NCBI GenBank assembly: GCA_022774705.1
Contig: JALFLM010000181.1
Span: 1-64,000, forward strand
DNA length: 64,000 nucleotides
Direction of reading: 5' to 3'
DNA from: Lachnospiraceae bacterium
GTDB taxonomy: Bacteria; Bacillota; Clostridia; Lachnospirales; Lachnospiraceae
Each line of letters starts with the position of its first letter. The first letter of the stretch is position 1. Below the pieces are notes generated by a model. That model saw only the letters and a list, made by a program, of their open reading frames with translations, made no database searches and was not told the DNA's origin. Shown here piece by piece: positions 35,967 to 45,453 of this stretch. A program made the position numbers and the translations under genes.

Positions 35967-36803
35967 ATGAAAAAAGCTGGTAAACGGGTGATTCCCGGTT
36001 TTGGATTGTCGATGGGAGTTACACTTGCCATATTAAGCTGTGTTGTATTGATTCCACTGGCATCACTGGCTGTTTATTCTTCGCAGCTGGGCATAAAGGA
36101 ATTTAGTGAAGTGGTAACAAGAGAGCGGGTGCTGTCAAGCTTTTATGTCAGTTTTCTCACGGCTGCTGCTGCAACGGCTGTCAATGCAGTTATGGGTGTG
36201 GTGATTGCATGGGTTCTGGTACGGTATGATTTTCCGGGTAAACGGATTATGGACGGGATGATCGAGCTGCCATTTGCCCTGCCCACTGCAGTGGCGGGCA
36301 TTGCACTGACCTCTCTTACATCGGATACGGGATTTGTGGGACGTTTTTTTGCACGCTTCGGGATCCGCATTGCCTACACCAGAATCGGTATTACCATTGC
36401 TCTGGTTTTCATCGGGATTCCTTTTGTGGTAAGAGCGGTACAGCCGGTGCTGGAAAAACTGGATTCTTCCTGTGAAGAGGCGGCCAGAGCGCTGGGAGCG
36501 GAACCGTCGGTTGTTTTCTGGAAGGTCATTTTTCCGGAACTGAAGCCGGCGTTGTTTACCGGTGCAGGACTGGCTTTTGGAAGATGCCTGGGAGAATACG
36601 GAAGCGTTGTATTTATAGCAGGAAATAAACCCTACTATACGGAAATAACGCCTTTGATCATCATGTCCGAACTGCAGGAATATGATTACGCCAGTGCCAC
36701 GGCAATCGCACTTGTCATGCTGGCTGCCTCATTCCTGATTCTGTTCCTGGTGAATCTGGTACAGGCAAAAAATTCACAAATTTTACAGGGAGGAAACGGC
36801 TGA
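35967..36803 (+). CDS. cysT: Sulfate ABC transporter permease CysT (CysU)
   Basis: 278 aa with about six membrane helices. The binding-protein-dependent permease EAA loop reads CEEAARALGAEPSVVFWKVIFPEL. FGRCLGEYGSVVFIAGNKP is typical of CysT. It forms the channel with CysW. AAGGAG lies 2 nt before ATG 35958 and 11 nt before ATG 35967; I favour the latter, but the longer start (281 aa) is possible. Its stop overlaps the cysW start (TGATG). Confidence 0.93.
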   Translation: MKKAGKRVIPGFGLSMGVTLAILSCVVLIPLASLAVYSSQLGIKEFSEVVTRERVLSSFYVSFLTAAAATAVNAVMGVVIAWVLVRYDFPGKRIMDGMIELPFALPTAVAGIALTSLTSDTGFVGRFFARFGIRIAYTRIGITIALVFIGIPFVVRAVQPVLEKLDSSCEEAARALGAEPSVVFWKVIFPELKPALFTGAGLAFGRCLGEYGSVVFIAGNKPYYTEITPLIIMSELQEYDYASATAIALVMLAASFLILFLVNLVQAKNSQILQGGNG

Positions 36804-37639
36804 TGCAGGAAAATAGAAAATCATCAACGGTTACAAAATGGTTTCTGATCGGAATCAGTGTTCTGTTTCTGGCTGTTATGCTGCTGCTTCCGCTGATTAC
36901 GGTCATTACCGAAGCACTTCGCAGCGGATGGGATGTGTACATAGAATCGGTTTCGGACGAATATACGATCAAAGCGCTGCAGCTGACGATTGAGGCAACA
37001 GCAATATCCGTAATCATCAACACGGTTTTTGGACTGTTTGCGGCGTGGGCCATTACCAGATTTCAATTTAAAGGCAAAAAGCTTCTTACTACGATGATTG
37101 ACATACCGGTTACGGTTTCACCGATTATTGCAGGTCTGATTTTCATACTGATTTTCGGGCGGCAGAGTGCTTTGTACCCTTATCTGCAGTCCATGGGAAT
37201 TAAGGTTGTATTTGCGGTTCCCGGAATTGTACTGGCAACGATCTTTGTAACGTTTCCGTTTGTTTCCAGAGAATTGATTCCGGTCCTTGAAGTTCAGGGA
37301 ACGGATGAAGAGGAAGCAGCAGCGCTGATGGGTGCAAAGGGATGGACGATTTTCAGCAAAATCACTTTTCCTCATATTAAGTGGGCTTTTGTTTACGGTG
37401 TTGTACTGTGTACTGCAAGAGCTATGGGTGAATTCGGTGCTGTATCCGTTTTATCCGGTCATCTGCGGGGGAAAACCAACACACTTCCCCTGCATATAGA
37501 AATTCTGTTTAATGAGTTCCAGTATGTTCCGGCTTTTGCCGTGTCTTCGATCCTGGTGGTTCTGGCGATTTTCATACTGGTTGTACGAAGTATTGTGGAA
37601 TATCGTGGAAAGAAAGAGGATGCAGAGAATGTATGTTGA
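36803..37639 (+). CDS. cysW: Sulfate ABC transporter permease CysW
   Basis: 278 aa, about six membrane helices. It has the EAA loop DEEEAAALMGAKGWTIFSKITFPHIKWA and the CysW-type segment ARAMGEFGAVSVLSGHLRGKTNTLPLHIEILFNEF. It pairs with CysT. The start shares a base with the cysT stop, and its 3' end overlaps cysA by 11 nt. Confidence 0.95.
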   Translation: MQENRKSSTVTKWFLIGISVLFLAVMLLLPLITVITEALRSGWDVYIESVSDEYTIKALQLTIEATAISVIINTVFGLFAAWAITRFQFKGKKLLTTMIDIPVTVSPIIAGLIFILIFGRQSALYPYLQSMGIKVVFAVPGIVLATIFVTFPFVSRELIPVLEVQGTDEEEAAALMGAKGWTIFSKITFPHIKWAFVYGVVLCTARAMGEFGAVSVLSGHLRGKTNTLPLHIEILFNEFQYVPAFAVSSILVVLAIFILVVRSIVEYRGKKEDAENVC

Positions 37640-38687
37640 ACTGAAAGATATTAATAAAACATTCGGAAACTATAAAGCTTCCGATCAGGTGAATTTCGGA
37701 ATTGAAAAAGGAAAACTCATCGGACTTCTGGGTCCCAGCGGAAGCGGAAAAACAACGATTCTGCGTATGATTGCCGGTCTGGAATCACCGGACAGCGGAG
37801 AAATCGTAATTGATGGAAGAGTGGTCAACAATATTCCTGCCAGTGAGCGGGGAATCGGCTTCGTCTTTCAGAATTATGCACTGTTCCGATATATGACGGT
37901 ATTTGACAATATTGCCTTTGGACTGAAGGTGCAGAAACAGGATAAAGCAAGAATTAAAGAACGGGTCAGCGAATTGATTCGCCTGATCGGTCTGGAAGGG
38001 CTGGAAAAGCGTTATCCCAGTCAGCTGTCTGGCGGTCAGCGGCAGAGAGTGGCCTTTGCCAGAGCACTTGCTCCTAATCCACAGCTGCTTTTACTGGATG
38101 AGCCCTTTGCTGCCATCGATGCCAAAGTCAGAAAAGAACTGCGCAGCTGGCTGAAGGATATGATTGAAAAGCTGGGCATCACCAGTATTTTTGTTACCCA
38201 TGATCAGGAAGAAGCGATAGAAGTAGCTGATGAAATTATTATAACCAACCGGGGACGGATCGAGCAGATCGGCACACCGCTGGAAATTTACCAGAATCCG
38301 CAGACTGCATTTACCGCATCATTTTTCGGGGAAACCGCAATTCTGGAGGATTATCATGATTTTGTGAATTTCGATGAAATTCCGGGAGCGGAGCATGCCA
38401 TTGTCCGGCCTGAATTTGTCAGTGTTCGGAAAAAGGATGAGGTGCAGAAGTTTAAAAGTTCCGCATCGGAGGGAATCGTCGAAAGAGTGGCTTTCCGGGG
38501 AGACAGAATAGAACTGCGTGTCCGGGTCAATCATTCAGTGCTGACGGCACACCGCGGACTGGAAGAACAGCCGGTGGAGGTCGGAGAAACGGTCAATGTA
38601 TTTCTGTACCGCATCTTTGTTACGGTGGGAGACCAGGCTTATCTGGTTGAAAACCGCTCCATGAAAGATGATTCCGTATTCATTTGA
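37629..38687 (+). CDS. cysA: Sulfate ABC transporter ATP-binding protein
   Basis: 352 aa. Walker A GPSGSGKTTILR, Q-loop FQNYALFRYMTVFDNIAFGL, signature LSGGQRQRVAFARALAP, Walker B LLLLDEPFAAID and H-loop VTHDQEEA are all intact. Residues beyond about 235 form a TOBE-like regulatory domain (FFGETAILEDYHDF...VRPEFVSV). It powers CysTW. ATG 37629 is used, inside the end of cysW, with AGAGG 9 nt upstream. Confidence 0.95.
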   Translation: MYVELKDINKTFGNYKASDQVNFGIEKGKLIGLLGPSGSGKTTILRMIAGLESPDSGEIVIDGRVVNNIPASERGIGFVFQNYALFRYMTVFDNIAFGLKVQKQDKARIKERVSELIRLIGLEGLEKRYPSQLSGGQRQRVAFARALAPNPQLLLLDEPFAAIDAKVRKELRSWLKDMIEKLGITSIFVTHDQEEAIEVADEIIITNRGRIEQIGTPLEIYQNPQTAFTASFFGETAILEDYHDFVNFDEIPGAEHAIVRPEFVSVRKKDEVQKFKSSASEGIVERVAFRGDRIELRVRVNHSVLTAHRGLEEQPVEVGETVNVFLYRIFVTVGDQAYLVENRSMKDDSVFI

Positions 38688-38746
38688 TGATTTTATTCGG
38701 ACCAGGAGACACAATCATATTTTACGGGAAAGGATGAACCTGATTG

Positions 38747-40537
38747 ATGGAAACAAGAAAAATCAGAACAGACGTGCTGATCATCGGCGGCGGTACGGCG
38801 GGCTGCTTTGCCGCGATTACGCTGGGCAGGAAAAGCGGTCTCAATGTACTTATTGCGGAAAAAGCAAATATCAGACGAAGCGGCTGCCTGGCAGCAGGTG
38901 TGAACGCACTTAATGCATACATTACAAAAGGAAAAATTCCGCAGGATTACGTGGACTATGCCAGAAGAGATGCAGAGGGAATTGTCCGTGAAGATCTGCT
39001 TCTGTCCATGGCCGGGCGCCTGAATCATGTAACAAAGGAGCTGGAGGATCTGGGCCTTGTGATCCTGAAGGATGAAAACGGGGAATACGTAACGAGGGGC
39101 CCCCGCAATATTAAGATCAACGGCGAAAATATCAAACCCCTTCTGGCAGAAGCAGCTGCTTCTCAGGAACATGTTACGGTACTGAACCATGTCAACATCA
39201 CGGATCTGAAAGTCGAAATTTCCGGGGAAGAAGGAGAAAAAGAAACAGAAGGCAGGCGGATTGCAGGCGCCTGGGGGTTCGATGTCAATCAGGAAATATT
39301 TTATGATATAGATGCAGGTGCGGTGATCTGTGCTTCCGGCGGAGCTGCCGGTTTGTACCGCCCCAACAATCCGGGATTTTCCCGACACAAAATGTGGTAC
39401 CCGCCCTTCAATACGGGGGCCGGTTATGCCATGGGGATTCTGGCGGGAGCAGAGATGACCACGTTTGAAATGCGGTTTATTGCCCTGCGCTGTAAGGATA
39501 CAATTGCACCTGTGGGCACCATTGCTCAGGGAGTCGGTGCCAGACAGATCAACAGCAGAGGAGAGGTTTATGAGAACCGATACGGTCTGACCACTTCTCA
39601 GCGGGTTTACGGAACCGCGATGGAAAACAGAGAAGGAAGAGGTCCCTGCTATCTGCGCACAGATCAGATTTCAGAGGAGCAGCAGCAGGATCTTTATAAA
39701 GCCTATCTGAACATGGCTCCCGCACAGACACTGCGGTGGCTGGAATCCGGCAGAGGCCCTTCCGTGGAAAATGTGGAGATCGAGGGAACGGAGCCTTATA
39801 TTGTGGGAGGTCATACGGCCAGCGGATACTGGGTGGACGGAAACCGCCAGACGACGATCCGGGGGCTGTATGCAGCCGGGGATGTGGCAGGCGGATGTCC
39901 GCAGAAATATGTTACCGGCGCTCTGGCAGAAGGAGAAATCGCCGCGGAGGCTGCCATAGAATATCTGAAAGCACAGGATGACAGGCGGCACAGAAATGAT
40001 GATATTCAGGAAAGCAATGCTGCACGGGAAGACAGCGGCACTCGGGAAAACAATGGCAAAGAGCTTTCGGAACAGGGAAAAGCGAAAAAAGCGGAATATG
40101 AGGCCTTTCTGGAAAAATCACCTTCCCTGCTGACTGCAGAACAGCTGGAAGAGAATATGCAGAAAATCATGGATCAGTATGCAGGCGGCATCAGTATGGA
40201 TTACCGTTTCAGTGAAACACAGCTGAAGATCGCAGCTGAAAAGATTGCCGGGGTACAGCAGCTGATACAGGAGCTTTCTGCCGGGAATATGGATGATCTT
40301 CTGAGAATCTATGAGCTGAAGGAACGGCTGGTTGTCTGTCAGGTGCTGATTGCTCATCTGATGGCAAGAAAAGAGACAAGATGGCACAGCTTTGCAGAGA
40401 ATACGGATTATCCGCAGAAGTCGGATAACTGGATGAAATATGTAAATTCCAGAATGCAGAACGGAAAAATCAAAATCATTTATCGTGATCTTGTGACGGG
40501 AGGAGAAAAATATGAGCATTCAGATTCGGAGAGATAA
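38747..40537 (+). CDS. aprA: Adenylyl-sulfate reductase alpha subunit (FAD)
   Basis: 596 aa flavoprotein of the succinate-dehydrogenase/AprA group. The N-terminal FAD motif is DVLIIGGGTAGCFAAITLG; PRNIKINGENIKP and a C-terminal GLYAAGDVAGGCPQKYVTGALAEGEIAAEAAIEYL flavin-binding block follow. With the ferredoxin-like AprB it reduces adenylyl sulfate to sulfite plus AMP. It is placed between sulfate uptake and ATP sulfurylase genes, so an assimilatory role is likely. ATG 38747 is used; TTG 38744 is also possible, with AAAGGA upstream. Residues 410-450 are a charged, poorly conserved insert. It overlaps aprB by 26 nt. Confidence 0.88.
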   Translation: METRKIRTDVLIIGGGTAGCFAAITLGRKSGLNVLIAEKANIRRSGCLAAGVNALNAYITKGKIPQDYVDYARRDAEGIVREDLLLSMAGRLNHVTKELEDLGLVILKDENGEYVTRGPRNIKINGENIKPLLAEAAASQEHVTVLNHVNITDLKVEISGEEGEKETEGRRIAGAWGFDVNQEIFYDIDAGAVICASGGAAGLYRPNNPGFSRHKMWYPPFNTGAGYAMGILAGAEMTTFEMRFIALRCKDTIAPVGTIAQGVGARQINSRGEVYENRYGLTTSQRVYGTAMENREGRGPCYLRTDQISEEQQQDLYKAYLNMAPAQTLRWLESGRGPSVENVEIEGTEPYIVGGHTASGYWVDGNRQTTIRGLYAAGDVAGGCPQKYVTGALAEGEIAAEAAIEYLKAQDDRRHRNDDIQESNAAREDSGTRENNGKELSEQGKAKKAEYEAFLEKSPSLLTAEQLEENMQKIMDQYAGGISMDYRFSETQLKIAAEKIAGVQQLIQELSAGNMDDLLRIYELKERLVVCQVLIAHLMARKETRWHSFAENTDYPQKSDNWMKYVNSRMQNGKIKIIYRDLVTGGEKYEHSDSER

Positions 40538-40826
40538 ATGTGTCGGATGCGGACGGTGTGTGGAAGCTTGTCCGGGAAATCTGATAAAACCGGATCAGGA
40601 AGGAAAAGCGGCAATCCGCCATATACGTGACTGCTGGGGATGCACCTCCTGTGTCAAGGAATGCCGGGCAGATGCCATTTTCTATTATCTGGGAGCGGAT
40701 ATGGGAGGAAGAGGCAGTACTCTGACCGTATCGGATAAGGGGGATCTTAACATCTGGAAAATTGAAGACCCTCAGGGAAAGGTACAGATACTGGAGGTCA
40801 GTAAAAAAACTGCCAATCAATATTAG
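40512..40826 (+). CDS. aprB: Adenylyl-sulfate reductase beta subunit (two 4Fe-4S)
   Basis: 104 aa. Two cluster-binding motifs: CVGCGRCVEACP and CWGCTSCVKECRADAI. The C-terminal tail (GRGSTLTVSDKGDLNIWKIEDPQGKVQILEV) wraps AprA in known complexes. It passes electrons to the AprA flavin. GGGAGG lies before the ATG inside aprA. The last codons (KKTANQY) are repeated in the DNA that follows. Confidence 0.9.
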   Translation: MSIQIRRDKCVGCGRCVEACPGNLIKPDQEGKAAIRHIRDCWGCTSCVKECRADAIFYYLGADMGGRGSTLTVSDKGDLNIWKIEDPQGKVQILEVSKKTANQY

Positions 40827-40880
40827 AAAAACTGCCAATCGATAGCCAATCGATATGAAAAAGACTGCCAGTCAATATTT
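40803..40880 (+). repeat. Degenerate direct repeats derived from the aprB 3' end
   Basis: An approximately 22-bp unit, AAAAACTGCCAATCAATATT, occurs at the aprB 3' end (about 40804-40824) and again in altered form at about 40827-40855 and 40858-40880. One copy contains an extra CCAATCGATA duplication. The copies fill the spacer between aprB and cysD. Confidence 0.8.
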
Positions 40881-40908
40881 AAATACGATCCGAGGGAGGA
40901 CTAAAAGA

Positions 40909-41808
40909 ATGAGTGATCTGTCACATCTTGATAAACTGGAGGCAGAAGCAATTTATATTATCCGGGAAGTTGCAGCGGAGTGTGAAAAACCGGTGATGCT
41001 GTATTCCATTGGAAAGGACAGCTCTGTAATGCTGCATCTTGCAATGAAAGCATTTTATCCGGAAAAGCCGCCGTTTCCTTTTCTGCATGTGGATACTACA
41101 TGGAAATTCAGGGAAATGATTCAGTTCCGGGACCGGATTGCCAGGGAAAAGGGGATTGAAATGCTGGTCTATACGAATCAGGATGGTGTGAAAGCCGGCA
41201 TCAATCCTTTTGATCATGGCTCTGCCTACACAGACATCATGAAAACCGCGGCTTTGAAGCAGGCTCTGAATCTGTACGGATTTACGGCCGCATTCGGCGG
41301 GGGGCGCCGTGATGAAGAGAAATCCCGGGCCAAGGAGAGGATTTTTTCCTTCCGGAATGCGGCACAGGCATGGGATCCCAAGAACCAGAGACCCGAAATG
41401 TGGAAGCTGTACAATACCAGAATCCAGAAAGGGGAGAGCATTCGCGTTTTTCCTATTTCCAACTGGACGGAAAATGATATCTGGCAGTATATCCGCAGGG
41501 AACAGATTGATATTGTTCCCCTGTATTTTGCAAAAGAAAGACCGGTCATCTATCGTGACGGAAATATCATCATGGTGGATGATGACCGACTGAAGCTTCG
41601 GGAGGGTGAAAAGATTGAATATAAAAAAGTCCGTTTCCGTACGCTGGGATGCTATCCTCTGACAGGTGGTGTAGAGTCGGAAGCGGATACGCTGGATGCA
41701 ATTATTGAGGAAACGCTGAGTGCAGTATCGTCGGAACGAACCAGCCGTGTGATTGACCATGAAGCAGCCGGCAGCATGGAACGAAGAAAAAGAGAAGGAT
41801 ATTTTTAA
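40909..41808 (+). CDS. cysD: Sulfate adenylyltransferase subunit 2
   Basis: 299 aa. It is an ATP-pyrophosphatase-fold protein with the PP-loop [14 protein letters not shown], then [12 protein letters not shown] and [21 protein letters not shown], all typical of CysD. With the GTPase CysN it forms adenylyl sulfate from ATP and sulfate. GGGAGGA precedes ATG 40909; an in-frame ATG at 40855 would translate the upstream repeat. cysN follows after 17 nt. Confidence 0.96.
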   Translation: MSDLSHLDKLEAEAIYIIREVAAECEKPVMLYSIGKDSSVMLHLAMKAFYPEKPPFPFLHVDTTWKFREMIQFRDRIAREKGIEMLVYTNQDGVKAGINPFDHGSAYTDIMKTAALKQALNLYGFTAAFGGGRRDEEKSRAKERIFSFRNAAQAWDPKNQRPEMWKLYNTRIQKGESIRVFPISNWTENDIWQYIRREQIDIVPLYFAKERPVIYRDGNIIMVDDDRLKLREGEKIEYKKVRFRTLGCYPLTGGVESEADTLDAIIEETLSAVSSERTSRVIDHEAAGSMERRKREGYF

Positions 41809-41825
41809 GGAAGGAACATTGCACC

Positions 41826-43472
41826 ATGAAAGGATTATTAAAATGTATTACCTGCGGAAGTGTGGACGATGGAAAATCAACATTGATCGGCCATATCCTT
41901 TACGATGCAAAGCTTCTTTATGCTGATCAGGAGAAGGCGCTGGAGCTGGACTCCAAAGTGGGAAGCCGTGAAGGAAAGATTGATTATTCTCTGCTGCTGG
42001 ACGGACTGATGGCAGAGAGAGAGCAGGGAATTACCATCGATGTGGCTTACCGCTATTTTACGACGGATCACAGAAGTTTTATTGTGGCTGATACGCCCGG
42101 GCATGAAGAGTATACCAGAAATATGGCGGTGGGTGCATCATTTGCCGATCTTGCCGTGATTCTTGTGGATGCCACCCAGGGAGTTCTGGTGCAGACGAGG
42201 CGTCATGCAAGGATCTGTGCCCTGATGGGAATCCGGCATTTCGTTTTTGCTGTCAACAAAATGGACCTGGCAGGATACAGTGAGCCCCGTTTCCGGGAGA
42301 TAGAAAAAGAAATCGGCCAGTTGGCAGAGGCGGTTTCACTGGAACATGTGATGATCATTCCCGTTTCGGCAACGGAAGGCGATAATGTTACTGAAAAGTC
42401 CGAAAATACCCCCTGGTATCAGGGACCGGCACTGCTTTCCTGGCTGGAAAATGTGGATATTACAGAAGCGTCTCATGAGAAAGGCTTTTATATGCCTGTA
42501 CAGCGCGTATGCCGGCCGGGTCATGAATTCCGCGGTTTTCAGGGGCAGATCGAATCAGGTTTCATCCGTACAGGCGATCAGGTCACCGCATTTCCCAGCA
42601 GGGAACAGGCTCATGTAAAAAGTATCCATGTGGGAGATCAGAAGGTAGAAGAAGCACAAAAGGGACAGCCTGTGACGATTCAGCTCGACCGGGAGGTGGA
42701 TGTTTCGAGAGGATGTGTACTGGCTGCTGATTCAGGAATCCGTGTTGCAGCCTCGGTTACTGCGACGCTTTTGTGGATGGATGATACCGGACTGGAAGAA
42801 GGCAAAAACTTTTTTATCAAACTGGGAACAAAGATGATTCTGGGACGGGTGGACCGGATTCTGTATGCTGTTGATGTGAATTCCGGAGAAAAGAAAAAAG
42901 CGGAGACTCTGGGGAAAAATGAAATCGCTTCCTGTATTCTGTCTTTTTCAGACAAGGTAGTGGCAGATGAAGTTAACAGCCATAAAACGCTGGGGGAACT
43001 GATTCTGATCGATCAGATTACCAATATGACATCTGCATGTGGTGTGGTAACATCCCTGCAGACGGAGTCGGATGACCGGTACGAAAAGAAGGTGGACAGA
43101 ACCTTCCGTTCCATACTGAAGAGACAGACACCGGCTGTTGTGGAATTTCCGGTGGGCAGTGATGGTATTACCATGGAAATGGTGGAAGCAGTAGAGAAAA
43201 ATCTAAGCGTTTCCGGCAGGCATACATATCTGTATGTACCTGTACAGGAGGAGAATTATGCTGCTGTAGCCCATCATCTGTATGAAGCCGGCATACTTGT
43301 CCTGCTGGTTGTGCCTGATCAGAAGAAAGCAGATGAGGCGCTGGGAGACAAAGAATTTTATTACAGCGGCTGGCAGAAAAAAACAGGGACTGCAGTAAAT
43401 GAAATAGTAGATTTTATTAAGAAAATTTCATCATCTTCCGCAGGCGATTCAGTGGACAGAGATTACATTTAG
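41826..43472 (+). CDS. cysN: Sulfate adenylyltransferase subunit 1 with degenerate APS-kinase-like tail
   Basis: 548 aa. Residues 1-425 are the CysN GTPase: G1 GSVDDGKSTLIGH, G3 DTPGHEEYTRNM, G4 NKMDL, then EF-Tu-like domains. The last ~115 residues resemble the CysC (APS kinase) domain of CysNC fusions: KRQTPAVVEF, then EKNLSVSGRHTYLYV and LYEAGILVLLVV. Where CysC has the P-loop GLSGAGKST it reads PVGSDGITM, and the DGDN...GL block is missing. APS kinase activity should be absent, which fits a pathway that reduces APS directly through AprAB. Confidence 0.92.
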   Translation: MKGLLKCITCGSVDDGKSTLIGHILYDAKLLYADQEKALELDSKVGSREGKIDYSLLLDGLMAEREQGITIDVAYRYFTTDHRSFIVADTPGHEEYTRNMAVGASFADLAVILVDATQGVLVQTRRHARICALMGIRHFVFAVNKMDLAGYSEPRFREIEKEIGQLAEAVSLEHVMIIPVSATEGDNVTEKSENTPWYQGPALLSWLENVDITEASHEKGFYMPVQRVCRPGHEFRGFQGQIESGFIRTGDQVTAFPSREQAHVKSIHVGDQKVEEAQKGQPVTIQLDREVDVSRGCVLAADSGIRVAASVTATLLWMDDTGLEEGKNFFIKLGTKMILGRVDRILYAVDVNSGEKKKAETLGKNEIASCILSFSDKVVADEVNSHKTLGELILIDQITNMTSACGVVTSLQTESDDRYEKKVDRTFRSILKRQTPAVVEFPVGSDGITMEMVEAVEKNLSVSGRHTYLYVPVQEENYAAVAHHLYEAGILVLLVVPDQKKADEALGDKEFYYSGWQKKTGTAVNEIVDFIKKISSSSAGDSVDRDYI

Positions 43473-43506
43473 ACTTTTTTCTGTAAACGAAAATGGTAAA
43501 TAGTGC

Positions 43507-43535
43507 TTGACAAACAGAACTGACGGGATTATGAT
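43507..43535 (+). promoter_or_regulatory. Promoter of yezD
   Basis: TTGACA, 17-bp spacer, TATGAT, about 70 nt before the yezD start. yezD can thus be expressed independently of the sulfate operon. Confidence 0.78.
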
Positions 43536-43603
43536 ATCTGCAATAAAGTATATTAAAAAGATATGAATTGTATGATATTAAAAACAGGCAGGAGTATTAC
43601 ACT

Positions 43604-43762
43604 ATGGAACGAACAAAAGTCACAGAAGAAGAACTGGAACAGATAAAAAAATTTATAGAAGAGATCCGTTTCGGTTCCGTCACTGTAATCGTACAGGACA
43701 GTAAGATCGTTCAGATTGAAAAACATGAAAAAGTAAGAATGAACAGCAGAATCGGCTTCTGA
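43604..43762 (+). CDS. yezD: YezD-family (DUF2292) small protein
   Basis: 52 aa. The sequence TEEELEQIKKFIEEIRFGSVTVIVQDSKIVQIEKHEKVR matches the DUF2292/YezD core (GSV.I.VQDGK.VQIE..EK.R). This family tends to occur next to sulfur-assimilation genes; its role is unknown. AGGAG lies about 10 nt before ATG 43604. It has its own promoter and terminator. Confidence 0.85.
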   Translation: MERTKVTEEELEQIKKFIEEIRFGSVTVIVQDSKIVQIEKHEKVRMNSRIGF

Positions 43763-43766
43763 TCGG

Positions 43767-43813
43767 AAAACGCCGCCGGATCCTGAGCAATCGGGAATTC
43801 CGGCGGCGTTTTT
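43767..43813 (+). terminator. Terminator of yezD and the sulfate unit
   Basis: A perfect 14-bp GC-rich stem (43767-43780 with 43799-43812), 18-nt loop, and a TTTTT run at the end of the right arm. Confidence 0.92.
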
Positions 43814-43854
43814 CCATGTCCGGAATCGGGAAAGTTAAATAATCATCCCGCAGG

Positions 43855-43883
43855 TTGTCTTTCAGTCTGTTTTCAGATATAAT
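43855..43883 (+). promoter_or_regulatory. Promoter of the xpaC-telA pair
   Basis: TTGTCT, 17-bp spacer, TATAAT, about 47 nt before the xpaC-like start. Confidence 0.8.
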
Positions 43884-43929
43884 ATCAGTAAGTGTGTTTG
43901 CGCATACATATTGATTTTGGAGGATGACA

Positions 43930-45420
43930 ATGAGTAATCAGGACTGGTCGCATCTGGGCGACGAGATTAAAGACGCAGTGCAGTCTGCTATAGATTCCAA
44001 GGATTTTACACGTTTGAACGATGCCATCGGGAAGACAGTCAATCAGGCACTGGATCAGTTTGAGCAGGTACTGGACGGAAACGGAGGAAGCGGTGCAGGC
44101 AGGAATGACCGCAGGGAGCATGTGAACAGTGTTCACGGGGAAGATGCCTTCAGGGATGAACAGGAGGGAGAAAGCGGCCATACCGAGTGGTACAACGGCG
44201 GCCCAGGCTGGTACAAGGGAGGTGGAAACAGCCAAAAACACTTCGGACAGAGACAGTACTCCGGCCGGAACAGAACGGATACCGGCAGTGCATGGAAACA
44301 GATGTATGGAGATGTGCGGGACCGCACATGGGATCAGTATGTGAAGAATACCACGGGAATTGATCGGAAAAAGACAAAGGATCCCTTTCAGATGTACGGT
44401 GACCGCTACGCTTCCCCGGTTCCTTCTCAGGTATTCGGGATCCTGTCTGTGATATTCGGAAGCATCATGGCTGCGGGCTGCGGCATTGCGGAATTTGTGA
44501 TGCTGCTGGTTAGCGCAGCTGTTTTTTCGGGCCGCCTTCCTTTCGGAATGCCGCTGGCTATGGGTATCATGGTGCCGTTTATTATCGGCGGCGGACTGCT
44601 GGCGGGATGCGGACGAAAAAAGCTGGGGCTGATCAAACGCTATAAAAAATATGTAGCTTTTCTTGGGGATAAAGAGTATTGTGAACTGCAGGACCTGGAG
44701 TACTCTGCGGGAATGACACATAAAAAGCTTCTGAAGGATCTGCGGAAGATGATCGATAAAGAATGGTTCCGCCAGGGACATATCGATCAGCAGGAGACCA
44801 GTTTTATCGTAACCGGTAAGGCGTACAGTCAGTATCTGGAGGCACAGAAAGAGTTTCAGCGCCGCCAGCTGGAAACCGGGAAGCAGGAACTGAGAGCAGA
44901 AAAAACAGAGGCCAGGGAAACGGAAAATACAGCATCGGCAGGAGCCGGCTTGTCTGCAGAGGTCCGGGAAGTGATTGATGAGGGAAGATCCTATCTGAAA
45001 CAGATTAAAGAAAGCAATGATGCCATACCCGGAGAAGAGATTTCTGCCAAGATATCAAGACTGGAGCTGGTGATCGAGCGGATTTTCAACCGGGTGGAGC
45101 AGCACCCCGAACTGGTGGAAGAACTTCGTCGTTTTATGAAATACTATCTGCCCACCACAGTCAAGCTGCTGGCAGCCTATGAGGAACTGGACCGGCAGGA
45201 GATACAGGGATCCAACATCCTGAAATCAAAAAAGGAAATCGAGGATACACTGGATACCATCAATAAAGCCTTCGAGAACCTGCTGGACAGCTTTTTTGAA
45301 GATACGGCTGTGGATATTTCATCGGATATATCCGTGATGCAGACATTGATGGCTCAGGAGGGACTGCTGGGCGGCAGCCTGAAGGACCGGGTAAAAGAAA
45401 AGGAAAAAGTATTGCGGTAA
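43930..45420 (+). CDS. xpaC: XpaC-family (5-bromo-4-chloroindolyl phosphate hydrolysis) protein, long form
   Basis: 496 aa; classical XpaC is about 200. The last ~190 residues carry the family block (RFMKYYLPTTVKLLAAYEELDRQEIQG...SKKEIEDTLDTINKAFENLLDSFFEDTAVDISSDISVMQTLM). The N-terminal 140 residues are Gly/Asp/Arg-rich and look disordered; two membrane helices lie at about 160-215. XpaC genes usually pair with TelA, as here 33 nt downstream. The true function, probably cell-envelope stress, is unclear. GGAGG sits 6 nt before ATG 43930. Confidence 0.87.
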   Translation: MSNQDWSHLGDEIKDAVQSAIDSKDFTRLNDAIGKTVNQALDQFEQVLDGNGGSGAGRNDRREHVNSVHGEDAFRDEQEGESGHTEWYNGGPGWYKGGGNSQKHFGQRQYSGRNRTDTGSAWKQMYGDVRDRTWDQYVKNTTGIDRKKTKDPFQMYGDRYASPVPSQVFGILSVIFGSIMAAGCGIAEFVMLLVSAAVFSGRLPFGMPLAMGIMVPFIIGGGLLAGCGRKKLGLIKRYKKYVAFLGDKEYCELQDLEYSAGMTHKKLLKDLRKMIDKEWFRQGHIDQQETSFIVTGKAYSQYLEAQKEFQRRQLETGKQELRAEKTEARETENTASAGAGLSAEVREVIDEGRSYLKQIKESNDAIPGEEISAKISRLELVIERIFNRVEQHPELVEELRRFMKYYLPTTVKLLAAYEELDRQEIQGSNILKSKKEIEDTLDTINKAFENLLDSFFEDTAVDISSDISVMQTLMAQEGLLGGSLKDRVKEKEKVLR

Positions 45421-45453
45421 TATACAGATTGCCGGGAAAGGATAAAGAAAAGT

